A stretch of DNA of 64,000 nt. Origin: Ceratodon purpureus. Lineage: Eukaryota; Streptophyta; Bryopsida; Pseudoditrichales; Ditrichaceae. The DNA is taken from the NCBI GenBank assembly GCA_014871385.1, contig CM026423.1, positions 10,471,952 to 10,535,951 on the forward strand, in the 5' to 3' direction. The notes below the pieces were generated by a model. It was not told where the DNA came from and ran no database searches. It was given only the letters and a program-made list of their open reading frames with translations. Shown here one piece after another: positions 25,965 through 36,690 of this stretch. Position 1 is the first letter of the stretch, and each line of letters starts with the position of its first letter. The translations under genes and the position numbers were made by a program.

Positions 25965-27353
25965 GGCTCTCCACTCCTAACCCTCACCCACACCCCAATG
26001 CACCAAACTAGACCAAATCTCCAAAACTAGAAACTTGCTAGTAAACTCGACAGCCCATGAAGAGAAAAACCTGCAGTTTTAACCTAGAAGGGCGACATAA
26101 TGGAGCATGGAGCGCGTGATGGTGTGGGACTAGGAGTGAAGGTAGGCGTCGGTGAGTGCGGAGGGGATCGGATCGTGGAGGGTGGCAGCAGCAGGAGTGA
26201 AGGAGTGAGGGAGTGAGGGAGCAGGTGCACGACGACGCGGAAACTGTGGGGTTGTTGACACAGTATATGCTTCGGACGCCGTGCACATTATAATGTTGTG
26301 CTGGGTGCACCGACTAGTAGTACTGGTGGGGTTGGGGGGTTTCATTGGAGCTCACTAATGTATACGTACCCATCGAATTCTGCGTAGAATCCTTTTTTAG
26401 CATGTAGAACATTGTTCATGTTTTATATGGTTAACCTTGAAGTCACAAATTTAAGGTTCTAGAGTCTTTTTTTAGATTTTTTTTCCCATGTACGAGTTCT
26501 ACGACCCAAATTCAGTCAAGAGAATCCCTCTTGCAAAACGTGGGACCAATGTCTTGCAAGTTGGGAGGTTCTGCTAAGGCCCGCCCAAGGTTCTCCAGGG
26601 AATTCGATGGATATTGTTTAGTGTACCCTAGTTTCATTTGGTTTCATTTGATTTCATTTCGTTTCATTTTTTTTGGAGTGGGAGGGAGAGGTGGGTTTAT
26701 TATGAATAGGGGTGATTTTTCGCAAAGTTTTTTCCCATGTACATCTAGAAAATTTCAATTGGAAGGCGAAAAATAATGTAACTTGTCTCAAAACTAATAA
26801 TTTCAAGACCAATCCATTTGTGTAAAGGTTAAGGAAAAACTACTCTATCTTAGAACCGGTATTGAAATTAAAATACGAGTTAAAGTGCATGATGAGTTTT
26901 TATAATGTAGCCAAAAAAAATTATATTATGGGTGTTGGGGTTGGCGTTGGCAATTGTGCTATGGAGGGAGTGAGAAAAATTTGCCTAATTAGAGGAGTTG
27001 GCATAGTGACTTACTTTGTGATTTTCCTCTACTATTAGAACTGTATTAGAATAAAGGGAGTTTTGTTATATTTTAGATTGTTGCATTAACAACTCTAACA
27101 CCTCCTATTAGGATGTCAAGGTGCGTAGTAAGTCCTTATAATGTAACAAAAATTTCTAAAGTAAGCTAGTGTGTTAACCACTACAATAAGGAAAACTACT
27201 ATTTTTTGCAAGTATTGTGTGAAATATCCAATATGTTTTATTGAAAGAAAATAGGATTTGAAAATACTTCAACAATATTTGTGGTTTATCAAAAGGGTGT
27301 TGGAATAACCATCACTAGTCTAATCTATTACCACTTAATGAATAGTCAATTAA
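25965..27353. other. upstream region of the membrane gene, then AT-rich spacer
   Basis: 25965-26345 is GC-rich and probably promoter/leader of the minus-strand gene. A short tandem repeat of TTTCATTTG-like units occurs at about 26631-26669. No further gene is supported. Confidence 0.45.
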
Positions 27354-28187
27354 CCCCTAAAGTTGAAAGGCCTCAAAACTGCCAAAAACCCTCAAAATTA
27401 GACACTTTCAATACAAGGTGTAAGTTTTTAAGTTTTGATGTATTTTGAAGAAAATAACCATAGGATCTAGTACCTTACTTGTGCATGTATATGTACCCCA
27501 AATATTAGATTCAAATCCCTTACCGTTTGTGGAATCGTAACGTTCTAAGTTGGAAAAAAAGTTTTTTTTACCATGGTGCAAAATGGGTTTCAGGTGTTTC
27601 TTCAGCCAAAAAAACCAATTTCAAAAGCAAACTAGATGTGAGGCTCTTCAAATTCTTCTTCCTAAATGAGTTACGAATATGTCTATGGAATTGTTTCCCT
27701 CATACGACCTACAAAACCTAAAGAAAGGCTTGCTTTGCCACATAGAGGTATGCTGAAATTCAAATGCAAAGATTGGTCTCTGATAATAAAAAAGGCATAC
27801 ATAGAAATATCGGATTGAAAATCCGAGCAGTGAGATCATGCCTTCAAATTTTATTTACATATAGAAAAAAACAAAATTGAAAAAAAGTAAAATCTCAATT
27901 TTTGGTGAATTTTTGAAGTTTCTGTGATTTAACTAATTTTGGGCAAGTTTTGAGCATATACTACAATTTTGGGCAGATTTCAGCATGCCCAAATAGTGTT
28001 TTCAAATTTTGGCTGCGGATATCTCCTAAAGTTTGAGGAATTTCGAAGCATGAATGATCTTGTTAAAAAAATATGAAAATCTCCCATGCTGTGCTAAAGT
28101 TAGAGCCACATTCGGTAAAATTTGACTCATAGGGAGCCTCACTAGACCCTAAATCATACCAAAACTGTTGAGTTGATGCTTTAGGGG
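27354..28187 (-). mobile_element. TIR element copy C (TTAA family)
   Basis: 834 bp. Left end CCCCTAAAGTTGAAAGG preceded by TTAA; right end GCTTTAGGGG followed by TTCA. Inside, AAAATCTCAATTTTTGGTG is the reverse complement of the motif in copies A, B and E, which sets the orientation. It has no coding capacity. Confidence 0.6.
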
Positions 28188-28507
28188 TTCATAATATTTA
28201 TTGAATTCCATTCAAATACGACCAAGTATCAAACCTATTACCAGAAAAAAATAAATTTAAATCAAAGATTACAACCATATCTCATTGCTATTGGTCGTCG
28301 TTTAGAATCATTGAATCACACCAATTGCACAAAATTTCAGCCCATAACCACCATTATTGCATTCATTGTAACCAATAATATGAGCTTGGTGGCTAATGAA
28401 TGTATTTTTCGCAATTGTACGGCATTTTTGTAGCAAGTCGTTGTAGATAAGTGGTGCCTCTAGAATGGATTAGGTAAACTCGTTGTAGATAAACCCGTTG
28501 TAGATAA

Positions 28508-29035
28508 ACCCTAAACGCCACAAAGTAGAGATTCAAAGTTGTCACTTGGTGGTGTAATGAAGCCCCATTTATACCACGGTCCTTCTACAAGTCATCCATT
28601 CTTGCATATCTCTTAGTGGGTACTTCGATGTTAGTTTTCTCCACATAGAAGTGCCAAGGCTATTGGAATCATATATGAGTGTATCACAACTATAACCACT
28701 AATAATCACCTTGAACTGCAAAGTGTTTGTTGATGTATCCACTACCATGCACCTATTCATGTCGGGCTCATTGTCTTCATTGGTATAAGGCAACACACTA
28801 GCGTCATTCTTGTGTGAATTGACGACTTTTTGCACTCCATCGCATTTTTCAAAATATAAGCCCTCTTTTGTCAAAAATGCATGAGATGTAAATTTCTTCT
28901 TACATATCCCTTTCCAATTCCACTTGCCGTTCAAAGGATCATACTCCAATAATCCACAAATGCGAGAAGGAAATCCCATAAGGTTCAATGCAAAGTTTTC
29001 CTTCCATTTGGGTTCAATTCTGAGATGACAACAAG
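28508..29035 (-). pseudogene. truncated copy of the propeller-like exon of the 49-52 kb gene
   Basis: On the minus strand this stretch encodes NLMGFPSRICGLLEYDPLNG and then follows the 50088-51026 exon almost residue for residue to EWMT. It has lost about 70 bp around 28545-28560 relative to the full copy, and similarity stops near 28508. The intron acceptor TTGTTGTCATCTCAG is retained at its 5' border, so it arose by DNA duplication, not by reverse transcription. There is no propeller C-terminal half and no GTPase exon nearby. It is probably non-functional. Confidence 0.75.
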
Positions 29036-29128
29036 AGTAACAAATCGTCAACTCTTCCGTAGCAAAACGTAAAGATGACGCCAAAAAAACCAATGAAGGT
29101 GAAAAAAATCCTAGTTGTATGCATGTCG

Positions 29129-29371
29129 CTCTTCAATGGTATTTTTGCCAAAATCCATATAAACCCATAAAACATACCTTTATAAAGACTTCCGTAAATG
29201 CTCTCATCACTCTTTAGTGGGATCTTTGCCAATACCCAAATAAACCCATAAAACATACCTTCATAAGGACTTCCGTAAACGCTCTCATTGCTCTTCAGTG
29301 GGATCTTTGCCAAATCCAAATAAATCCATAAGACATACCTTCGTAAGGACTTCCGTAAATGCTCTCATGAA
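29129..29371 (-). repeat. three tandem 81-bp units encoding a 27-residue repeat
   Basis: Three consecutive units of about 81 bp, 80-90% alike by eye, each starting CTCTTCAATGG/CTCTTTAGTGG/CTCTTCAGTGG on the plus strand. Because the unit is a multiple of three, one minus-strand frame stays open through all of them (29014-29319) and reads repeats of the type GFIWVLAKIPLKSDES. There is no ATG-supported gene around it. Confidence 0.7.
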
Positions 29372-32300
29372 CAGACATTCCGCATAAAAAATACCCCATC
29401 TTCTAAATTCAGGCTCATACTTCCTACTAAATTTAGAAAGAAAATTGTATTTAAAAAACTATTATCCTTTTTATGCACAAAAGCATGCTTATTAGTGTGT
29501 AAAGGCAATGAATAAACAATTTTTTAATTACCTTTCTTTTAACATAGAAAATTATGAGAATCCAACCTTCATCAATTTCAAATTGTTTAATCTTTTCTAG
29601 AGTCTTCAAAACCTGTTCAATTTATTAACAACAAAGATGTTCCGTCATTCATTAATAAACCAACGTCATTCATGTTCCAAAAAAAAAATTAAATTTAAAT
29701 CTATTTTTTTCAGTAAATCTAATCAAACCATCAATTTTGTACGTGAAGCTTTTAAGAAATTGCAAAAGTCAAATAACAAAATACAATATTTATTAATGCA
29801 ATTATACAAAGTGATTACAAAATGATATCTTGAAGAACTACTTTCAATTTATAATTTTATTTATTTTTAATTCGAAATTTGATTTACAAAAGCCAAAATT
29901 TCACCATTTAAAGCTTTTATTTAATCCATTTTATATAAAAATTAAAAAATCTCAATTTAAAAAAGAAAATATAAAATTCAAATATCCTTATATGACATTA
30001 TAAGATCAATCTACAAACACAATAACATTCAAAATCTCAAACTTACTATAGTTGAAAATTAATGCATTTGTAACAACTTTCTTTCTAAAAAATAATAACA
30101 TTTGAATGTTGAATTTAGCAAAGGTTAAAAAATCATTTGAATGGAGTTTTTATAAGTCAATATTAATGATTGGATCTAGTAAAAATGTTGTTTTAGAAAC
30201 AGATGAAAGCAATAAATAGAAAATAAAAAAGGTTTCATTTTGGTTATAAATGTTTTTTCTATGATCAATAAGAAATTTCATTGTGTCTAGTTAGAAAAAA
30301 GTTGGAGAAAATAGTTGAAACACCAAGTACTCATTGCTATGACTTGATAGAATAGAGAAAAATGATTAACACATTTTGTCGACAATTCAAAGTCTTAGTA
30401 TACTTGAGATAAAGTTTGAATAATTATAAATTTCTGTCCTTGAGATAATAGGAACCTGGATAAAGAGGCCACAATTATTGGAATCATTAAAGGATTTGGT
30501 TGAAGTTGTTGCTTTATAATGTAAGAATGGACGTGATGGTCAGTAATCCCAACCGAGGAATACATTAATTGTGTCATCTTGGCTTGATTTGACAAGAGTT
30601 AATTGTTGTTATTGTGCAACATAAGATGTTGTAGAATCCCATAAGCATCCATGTTTTGAAATTTGACTTGTAAGGTAAGAGCGCAAATTCTTGATTGGAG
30701 TTGAATAATTTTGTTTTGATAGTATTTTTTTATGTTAATTTGTATGTCTTTAAAAAAATTTGATTTTAGTTCAAATGAAAGTTTTAATTGTGTTTTTTAA
30801 AGATTGAAATAAATGGATTTATATAAAAAATGTAATATGTGGACATGTGAATTTTTGTTGGGATTGTTTTTTTGTCGAGAACTAGATGTTGTGCTAAATT
30901 AGATGAAGCACAAATACTTAGAAGCAACGAGTTGATGATTCAATTTCTTTGATCTTTGAAGAATTTGAAATTTAAGATTGTGTTGAATGGAATTGTTTCA
31001 TTTTTAGATGAAGGTTCATATTTCTATTTTTTCCCTTTGTAACCATGTTTTTTAGTTTGTATAAGTTTGCGCAATTCATGTGTGGAAAACCTATAGAAGC
31101 ATTTTTATAGTAAAGACTTTAATATAGTAGAATATTAGAGGAATTAATGTTTCATATTAAATTGTTTTGTTGAAGTCTTGTGATTTTTGTTTAAAATAAG
31201 GTCATGTACGTGTTTTGATGTTGTAACTTGAAGCTATAAATTTCAACAATCATGCAATGGTTTTGTTCATGGAAATCATAAGTTGGCGTCTTATTAATTA
31301 TAGTAATATTCAACATCATTATCTACAGTTGTTTGATTCATCTTTTTGAGCATGTTATTTAATGGTGCATATTTTAGTTATTTGGAGGCACTATTGTTGT
31401 AATGAAATCCGGTGTCTTGGTGGTAATTTGGATGAATTTAGGATTGTTGGAACATACTTCCAACCAAGGTTTTGTTTATTCTAATGAACACTTTATTGCT
31501 ATTATTGAGGCCAAAAAAATATGAGTTATACATAAATGACTTTGAATTCCATCTACATAAAATGAATTCAAATTTTAAAGGATAATAAAGTGTTGTCACT
31601 TGTATGGTGACTTATTGTTTTTAAATATGTTTTAGATAATTGAGATGTTGTGAATGTGAAATCATTGTGATGATCTACAAGCTTAAAGATTGAATAAGCC
31701 ACAAATGAAGCTTATTAAAAATTTGTATGTGATGAGCCTTTGGCCAAAGCCTTTTCCTTCCTTTGTCATCTTCTTCTTATTGAGATGTTAAAATTATTAG
31801 TGTCATCATGGAATGTTTAACTTATGGAGTTATGAAGAATGAATGCATGAATATGTTGCTCTTGGTCATGAATATTTTTATATATAGGATGAGAGTCAAT
31901 TTATATCATAGTGGTATATATGTCTTATATTGGTATTATGTTGATATATTCACTTCTATGTTAAAGGCTCTAATAATTATTTCATAATATACGAATATGT
32001 TTGTGCCTAGTAGTTGTATTTCGTAGTAAAATCTAGCATAGTGTACTTAATAAAGTTCAATACAAAAGTGTTTTTTCTGGAATCCATTCGAATCCTTCTG
32101 CATAAATCTGAGTGCATATTATTGATTCTTGTTTGTAAAAAATTGCTGGAAAGAATGGAGGACTATAATTTGAGGCTCAATCATCTTTCAATTTCTTCAA
32201 AGATTAAACATGTTTTGTGTTTGACCAAAAGCAACATATTCATGATCAATGCAATATATAAATATATAAAGGATCTTATATAAAAACTCAATGCATGGAC

Positions 32301-32742
32301 ATATTAATTATTGCTGAGATTGCTTTTTTTTGTGGACAACCTAATCTAGTGCTCAGTTATTTGATGGAAAAATACTTATTGTAAATGCCTTTTCCCATCT
32401 TTTAATTCATTGTATTAGGCTATCAAAACCAATCCTAATTGTTAACTTGAGCGAATAAGCAAACCTTATTGTATTTTTATTCACTTATAAATAACTTAAT
32501 AGCCTTTACAAAACCACAACCACAAGCATCAGATGAAACCAACTTCAACCACAAGGACCATATGAAAGCATGTCCACCGGTCTTAGTAAATCACTTAAAG
32601 AAATAAGTAAAAACATCCAACATGATTTAGCATGATGGTATTGTCTACAGGCATTGCTACTGTTCCATTGCAGATTGTTAGAATGTTCACTCTAAAAAAG
32701 CTGATTTAAGATGATAACTTCGAGGTGGTATATATCTTGCAG
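29372..32742. other. AT-rich intergenic DNA
   Basis: 3.4 kb of very AT-rich sequence with no supported gene, no recognised repeat end and no long ORF. Confidence 0.6.
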
Positions 32743-32826
32743 GAGAATTTTGACATCAATGACGTGTACCGTATGATTGGGGACATGATGGAATTGGCAC
32801 TTGCACAGTTCACCTACGAATTGTAG
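32743..32826 (+). pseudogene. possible orphan terminal exon
   Basis: The 28 codons from 32743 read ENFDINDVYRMIGDMMELAL and on to a TAG stop at 32824-32826. They are directly preceded by a good acceptor (TATATATCTTGCAG). The amino-acid composition is protein-like, unlike the surrounding AT-rich DNA. No upstream exon could be linked. It may be the relic of a gene or a chance ORF. Confidence 0.3.
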
Positions 32827-33926
32827 TTTCACAAATTGCTCTGATATGCTCTGTAACATGATCCCTGTTTCCTAAAATCATGATCACACCTGCCTACATT
32901 CCTTAATCATGTCGAATCTACAGAGAAAAACAATCAGCTAATATTCACTTCAGAGATGAAACTGCTAACTAACTCATGGTGCAACTTCTTCACAGCATCT
33001 CATAGCCACAATTCCAAAAACTTGCACAAGGTTGTCATCTCCAAGAGGAAGTTGTGAAACATTCCAAGTTGCAGTGAAGTGTGGAAGCGAATTCCCACAT
33101 AACATCTAGCTCCGCGACATGGATACCCACATGGGTACTCATCAAACTCATTCATCTCCGAGGCTCGGAAGAGGACATGAATCAAGTGTCCTCGAAGATT
33201 GGCTTACACGAAATGCGCTCACCCATCAGAGCTGTTGAAGCTCGGCAAAAGGGATGCGATCGAATTGGATTGGAATGCCGAAAGCGTGGTGGAGTGGGAG
33301 TCTCGTGAGAGATATGGAAGCTGAATCCACGAACTTTGCGGTGAGAGAAGGATGTACTTTCACCCTAGATTTGGGTCAAGCTCCTGCTTTTACGTAAAAG
33401 TTTTTCCAAGATTTTGCCATCAGGCACCCTTTCGTTTCTACCAATTGTCAGTGGAGCTGCGAGAGAATTCTTCCGGGAGTCTGAATTAGCGCTCAGAATT
33501 GTTATCGCAGTGTCGTTGGAGGCTCGCAGGTTTGTGCTTTTTTTGGGTGAATTGGGTCTTTTCGCTGTAAATTCTCTTGTCACGGAGAGATTATCTGAGT
33601 TTTGCTTGTTCCGTTGCTTGATTTTGCGCAACTTTGGAGTTGGGGTTTGGGTTTTCTGTTGCAGTTAATAGTTGCTGAATCGAGTTCAATGTGGTCGTAA
33701 GTCTTGTGAATTTGCGGTGCACTAGTTGTGGTCTTCTTCCTGTGGTTTTGAAACTTCAATTCATCGTTGTTTTTAGGTTTGGGTGGATCCGTAGGCGGAA
33801 TTGGTTCGTTTTCTAACTTAGTACTTTGCTTTTGAGCTTACTCGGGTTGTGCAATTGCGCAGATGGGCATGGTGAGGCTGTGAATTTGAGAAGTTTAGAT
33901 CAAAATTCTCAAGCTCCTGGTGCAGG
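32827..33926 (+). promoter_or_regulatory. upstream region and leader of the aminoacylase gene
   Basis: Composition becomes GC-richer from about 33.1 kb. An ORF at 33414-33668 has no downstream continuation and is probably an upstream ORF or chance frame in the leader. A possible leader acceptor (TTGTGCAATTGCGCAG) lies about 65 bp before the start codon. Confidence 0.4.
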
Positions 33927-35736
33927 ATGGGGTCCTCTTCCTACTTCGCTCTCGTGTTTTGTGTGCTGTGTGTTGTAGCGGCGCCATGTCATGGTAGCCT
34001 CTTCGGCTCAAGCGATGATACCCCCGTGGGGAGATTTAAGTCTTATTTGAGGATTGCCACCGTGCATCCGGTGCCGGACTACAAGCCTCCGTCCGACTTT
34101 CTTCTGGCGCAGGCCAAGGAGATTGGATTGGAAGGTAAGACTCTGGAGTATGTGAAAGGGAAGCCCGTCACGCTGCTCACCTGGATGGGCACGAGTCCTT
34201 CATTGCCGTCAATTTTGCTGAATTCTCACGTGGACGTCGTCCCTGCCGAGAAGGACAAGTGGGAGCACGAGCCTTTCGCTGCTGTCGAGGTCTGTGCCCT
34301 GCCTTTCCCTTTCTGTTTGTTTCCTGTGGCATGATTGTGGGATGTCTTCAACGTTGCTTTGATGTTTGTGGCATGTCTCTAGCATTCATTTGATGTCTGT
34401 TAGTGCAGGATGCAGAGGGAAACATCTTCGCCCGCGGCTCCCAGGATATGAAGTGTGTGGGAATGCAATACCTGGAGGCCATCCGCAACTTGAAAGCTCA
34501 AGGGTTTAAGCCAACTCGCACCATTCACCTCTCCTACGTCCCTGACGAAGAAGTGGGCGGAGTGGACGGAGCTGGAAACTTCATCGCCTCTAAGGATTTT
34601 CAGAATCTCAACGTGGGGGTAAACCTAGACGAGGGCTTGGCATCTCCAGGGGAAAGCTACCGCGTCTTCAACGGCGAGAGATCACCCTGGTGGCTGAAGA
34701 TCAAGACCACGGGTGCTCCTGGTCACGGGTCCAAATTGTATGACGACAGCGCGTTTGAGAATCTGCTCAAGAGCCTGGACAGCATCAGCAAGTACCGAGC
34801 GGAGCAGTTCAGTCTCGTGAAGAAGGGCCTCAGAGCAGAGGGCGAAGTCACCTCCATCAATGGCGTGTTCCTCAAAGCTGGAACTCCAACCCCAACTGTA
34901 AGCTGCCAATCTCTGTTGATTGAAACTCTGCTCCTGAGCTGCTTTTGTAGAGAATTTTTGTTAAATACTAGTTTTCCATCGTTTGTTACACAGTGTCATG
35001 TCAATTGAAGGCTGGTTTCTCTGTGTTTAGGGTTTTGTCATGAATCTGCAACCTTCTGAGGCCGAAGCCGGATTCGACATCCGTATACCTCCTCTGGGCG
35101 ATGTGGATGATCTCCAGCGCCGCATCGACGAAGATTGGGCTCCTGCATCTCGCAACTTCACTTACTCGGTGATTAATGCAAACCTGAATCCTATCAAAAG
35201 TATTTTTATGTCGAGATTAGAGAACCTTGCTTGTATTCCTCTATAGAGTGATGTTTTAAGGTTGATGATTATGTACGTTATTTCAGTTCGAAGAGAAGGT
35301 GTATCCCCGTGACAAGAGCGGCCGGCCGGCAGTGACAACAGCAGACGACTCGAATCCGTGGTGGGTACTGCTCAAGAACGCCGTAGTGAAAGCCGGTGGC
35401 AAGTTGAGCAAGCCAGAGATTTTTCCCGCAGCCACCGACTCGCGTTACGTTCGACAGGAAGGCATCATCGCGTTTGGATTCTCGCCCATGGCCAACACAC
35501 CCATTCTGTTGCACGACCACAACGAGGCAGGATATTCTAATGCTCTGCTCTAATTCCTCTTCACCAGACCTCTCAAGTTTTTGTTGCTGCAGAGCAGTAC
35601 TGATGTAATCGTATTGCCTAATGTGGTGCAGTTTCTCAACGCTAAGGAGTACACCAAGGGAATTGCAGTGTACGAGGAGATCATCAAAGCATACTCCAGC
35701 TATGCCCCTGACGTTGATTCACAGGCTGAGCTTTGA
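33927..35736 (+). CDS. ACY1: aminoacylase-1 (N-acyl-L-amino-acid amidohydrolase), 5 exons
   Basis: M20 family zinc metallopeptidase that hydrolyses N-acyl amino acids. Exons 33927-34289, 34409-34897, 35031-35168, 35287-35526 and 35632-35736 are all phase 0 and give 444 aa. Residues 1-23 look like a secretory signal peptide. The catalytic set is complete: H101 and D103 (NSHVDVVP), D134 (GSQDMK), E168/E169 (PDEEVGG), E196 (NLDEG), H227 (APGHGS, dimerisation lid) and the C-terminal HDHNE. The last intron has a GC donor (AACGAG/GCAGGA); no GT alternative preserves the HDHNE-FLN junction typical of plant homologues. Length and order match the family. Confidence 0.92.
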
Positions 35737-36690
35737 GGAATAGATATCGAAACTAGTCTGATATGTACTCAAACAGATGACGATCTTTAGTTTGTACACA
35801 TGAAGTTGAAAGTCTTACGACGCTTGGAAAATTCTTCCAAGGTTTAAGTTATTGTGGAGCTAGTAGAAGCAGCCGGGCCATGTGATTGAGCAGTATCCTT
35901 CTAACAGTTGACGGTAGGAACTGTTTTCGGGCTGTGCATGTATCTTGATTTGTCTGGCTGTAAAGTTTTGTTGTGCAGTTTCTCTCAAGCTATGGTTTCT
36001 GCTGGTGTACACTTATGGAATTGTTATTGCAGTGTTGTTCTTATGATGGTGAAAAGATGTTGCTGAGGTTGAACGCTTGCATACTTTCTGTTGGACAAGT
36101 TGATTTCTGTTCAGAAGATGAAGATTGAGCGAAAAATGGCTGCTTCTTGATGTCCTTGTAGATGTTGGAACTTCTAGTCCGAGATTTGATTGATCACTGA
36201 AATGCATCATTGTTCTTAATCCTGTGAGGTTACCAGTTCCAGTCTTATCAACCTGCAAGCATGTTTGATTAACGACGCTAATCTCTTGCACAGGGTGCTT
36301 GATTAGCTCTAGTAATCATCACATCATTCCTACTCATGTTTCATGTCAACACATCAGACAACTTGATAACTAAAAATCTGCAAGGCTCTCTTATTTTGCT
36401 TTCAGATCCGTTACACACGAGTAGATTCATTGGAAGGAAACTGTCAATCCCTGGAAATGTTGTTTCATGTAGCTTGGACATCCCACTTCAGAGAAAAGAG
36501 CACTAAAAAAATGCAATGTTCATATTACAACGAAACGGTACAGGCTCAAGTTTAATTTCGACGCACCAGCATGAAACTATACAACAAATATACACAGATG
36601 AAGTTCTCAAGCGAAAAAAAGAATCCGGTGGACCTGAATCAGAAAACTCCATCACAACTCTTAAAAGCAGGATCGATCGCAGCTCAAAAT
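35737..36690. other. convergent 3' region between ACY1 and the sugar transporter
   Basis: Carries the 3' UTRs of two convergent genes. No other coding sequence is supported; ORFs on both strands here are short and without motifs. Confidence 0.5.

Noticed and set aside
25374-26030. 218-codon plus-strand ORF opposite the four-pass membrane protein
   Set aside because: Arg/His/Pro-rich antisense of the hydrophobic frame. It lacks domain features, whereas the minus strand shows four clear membrane segments.
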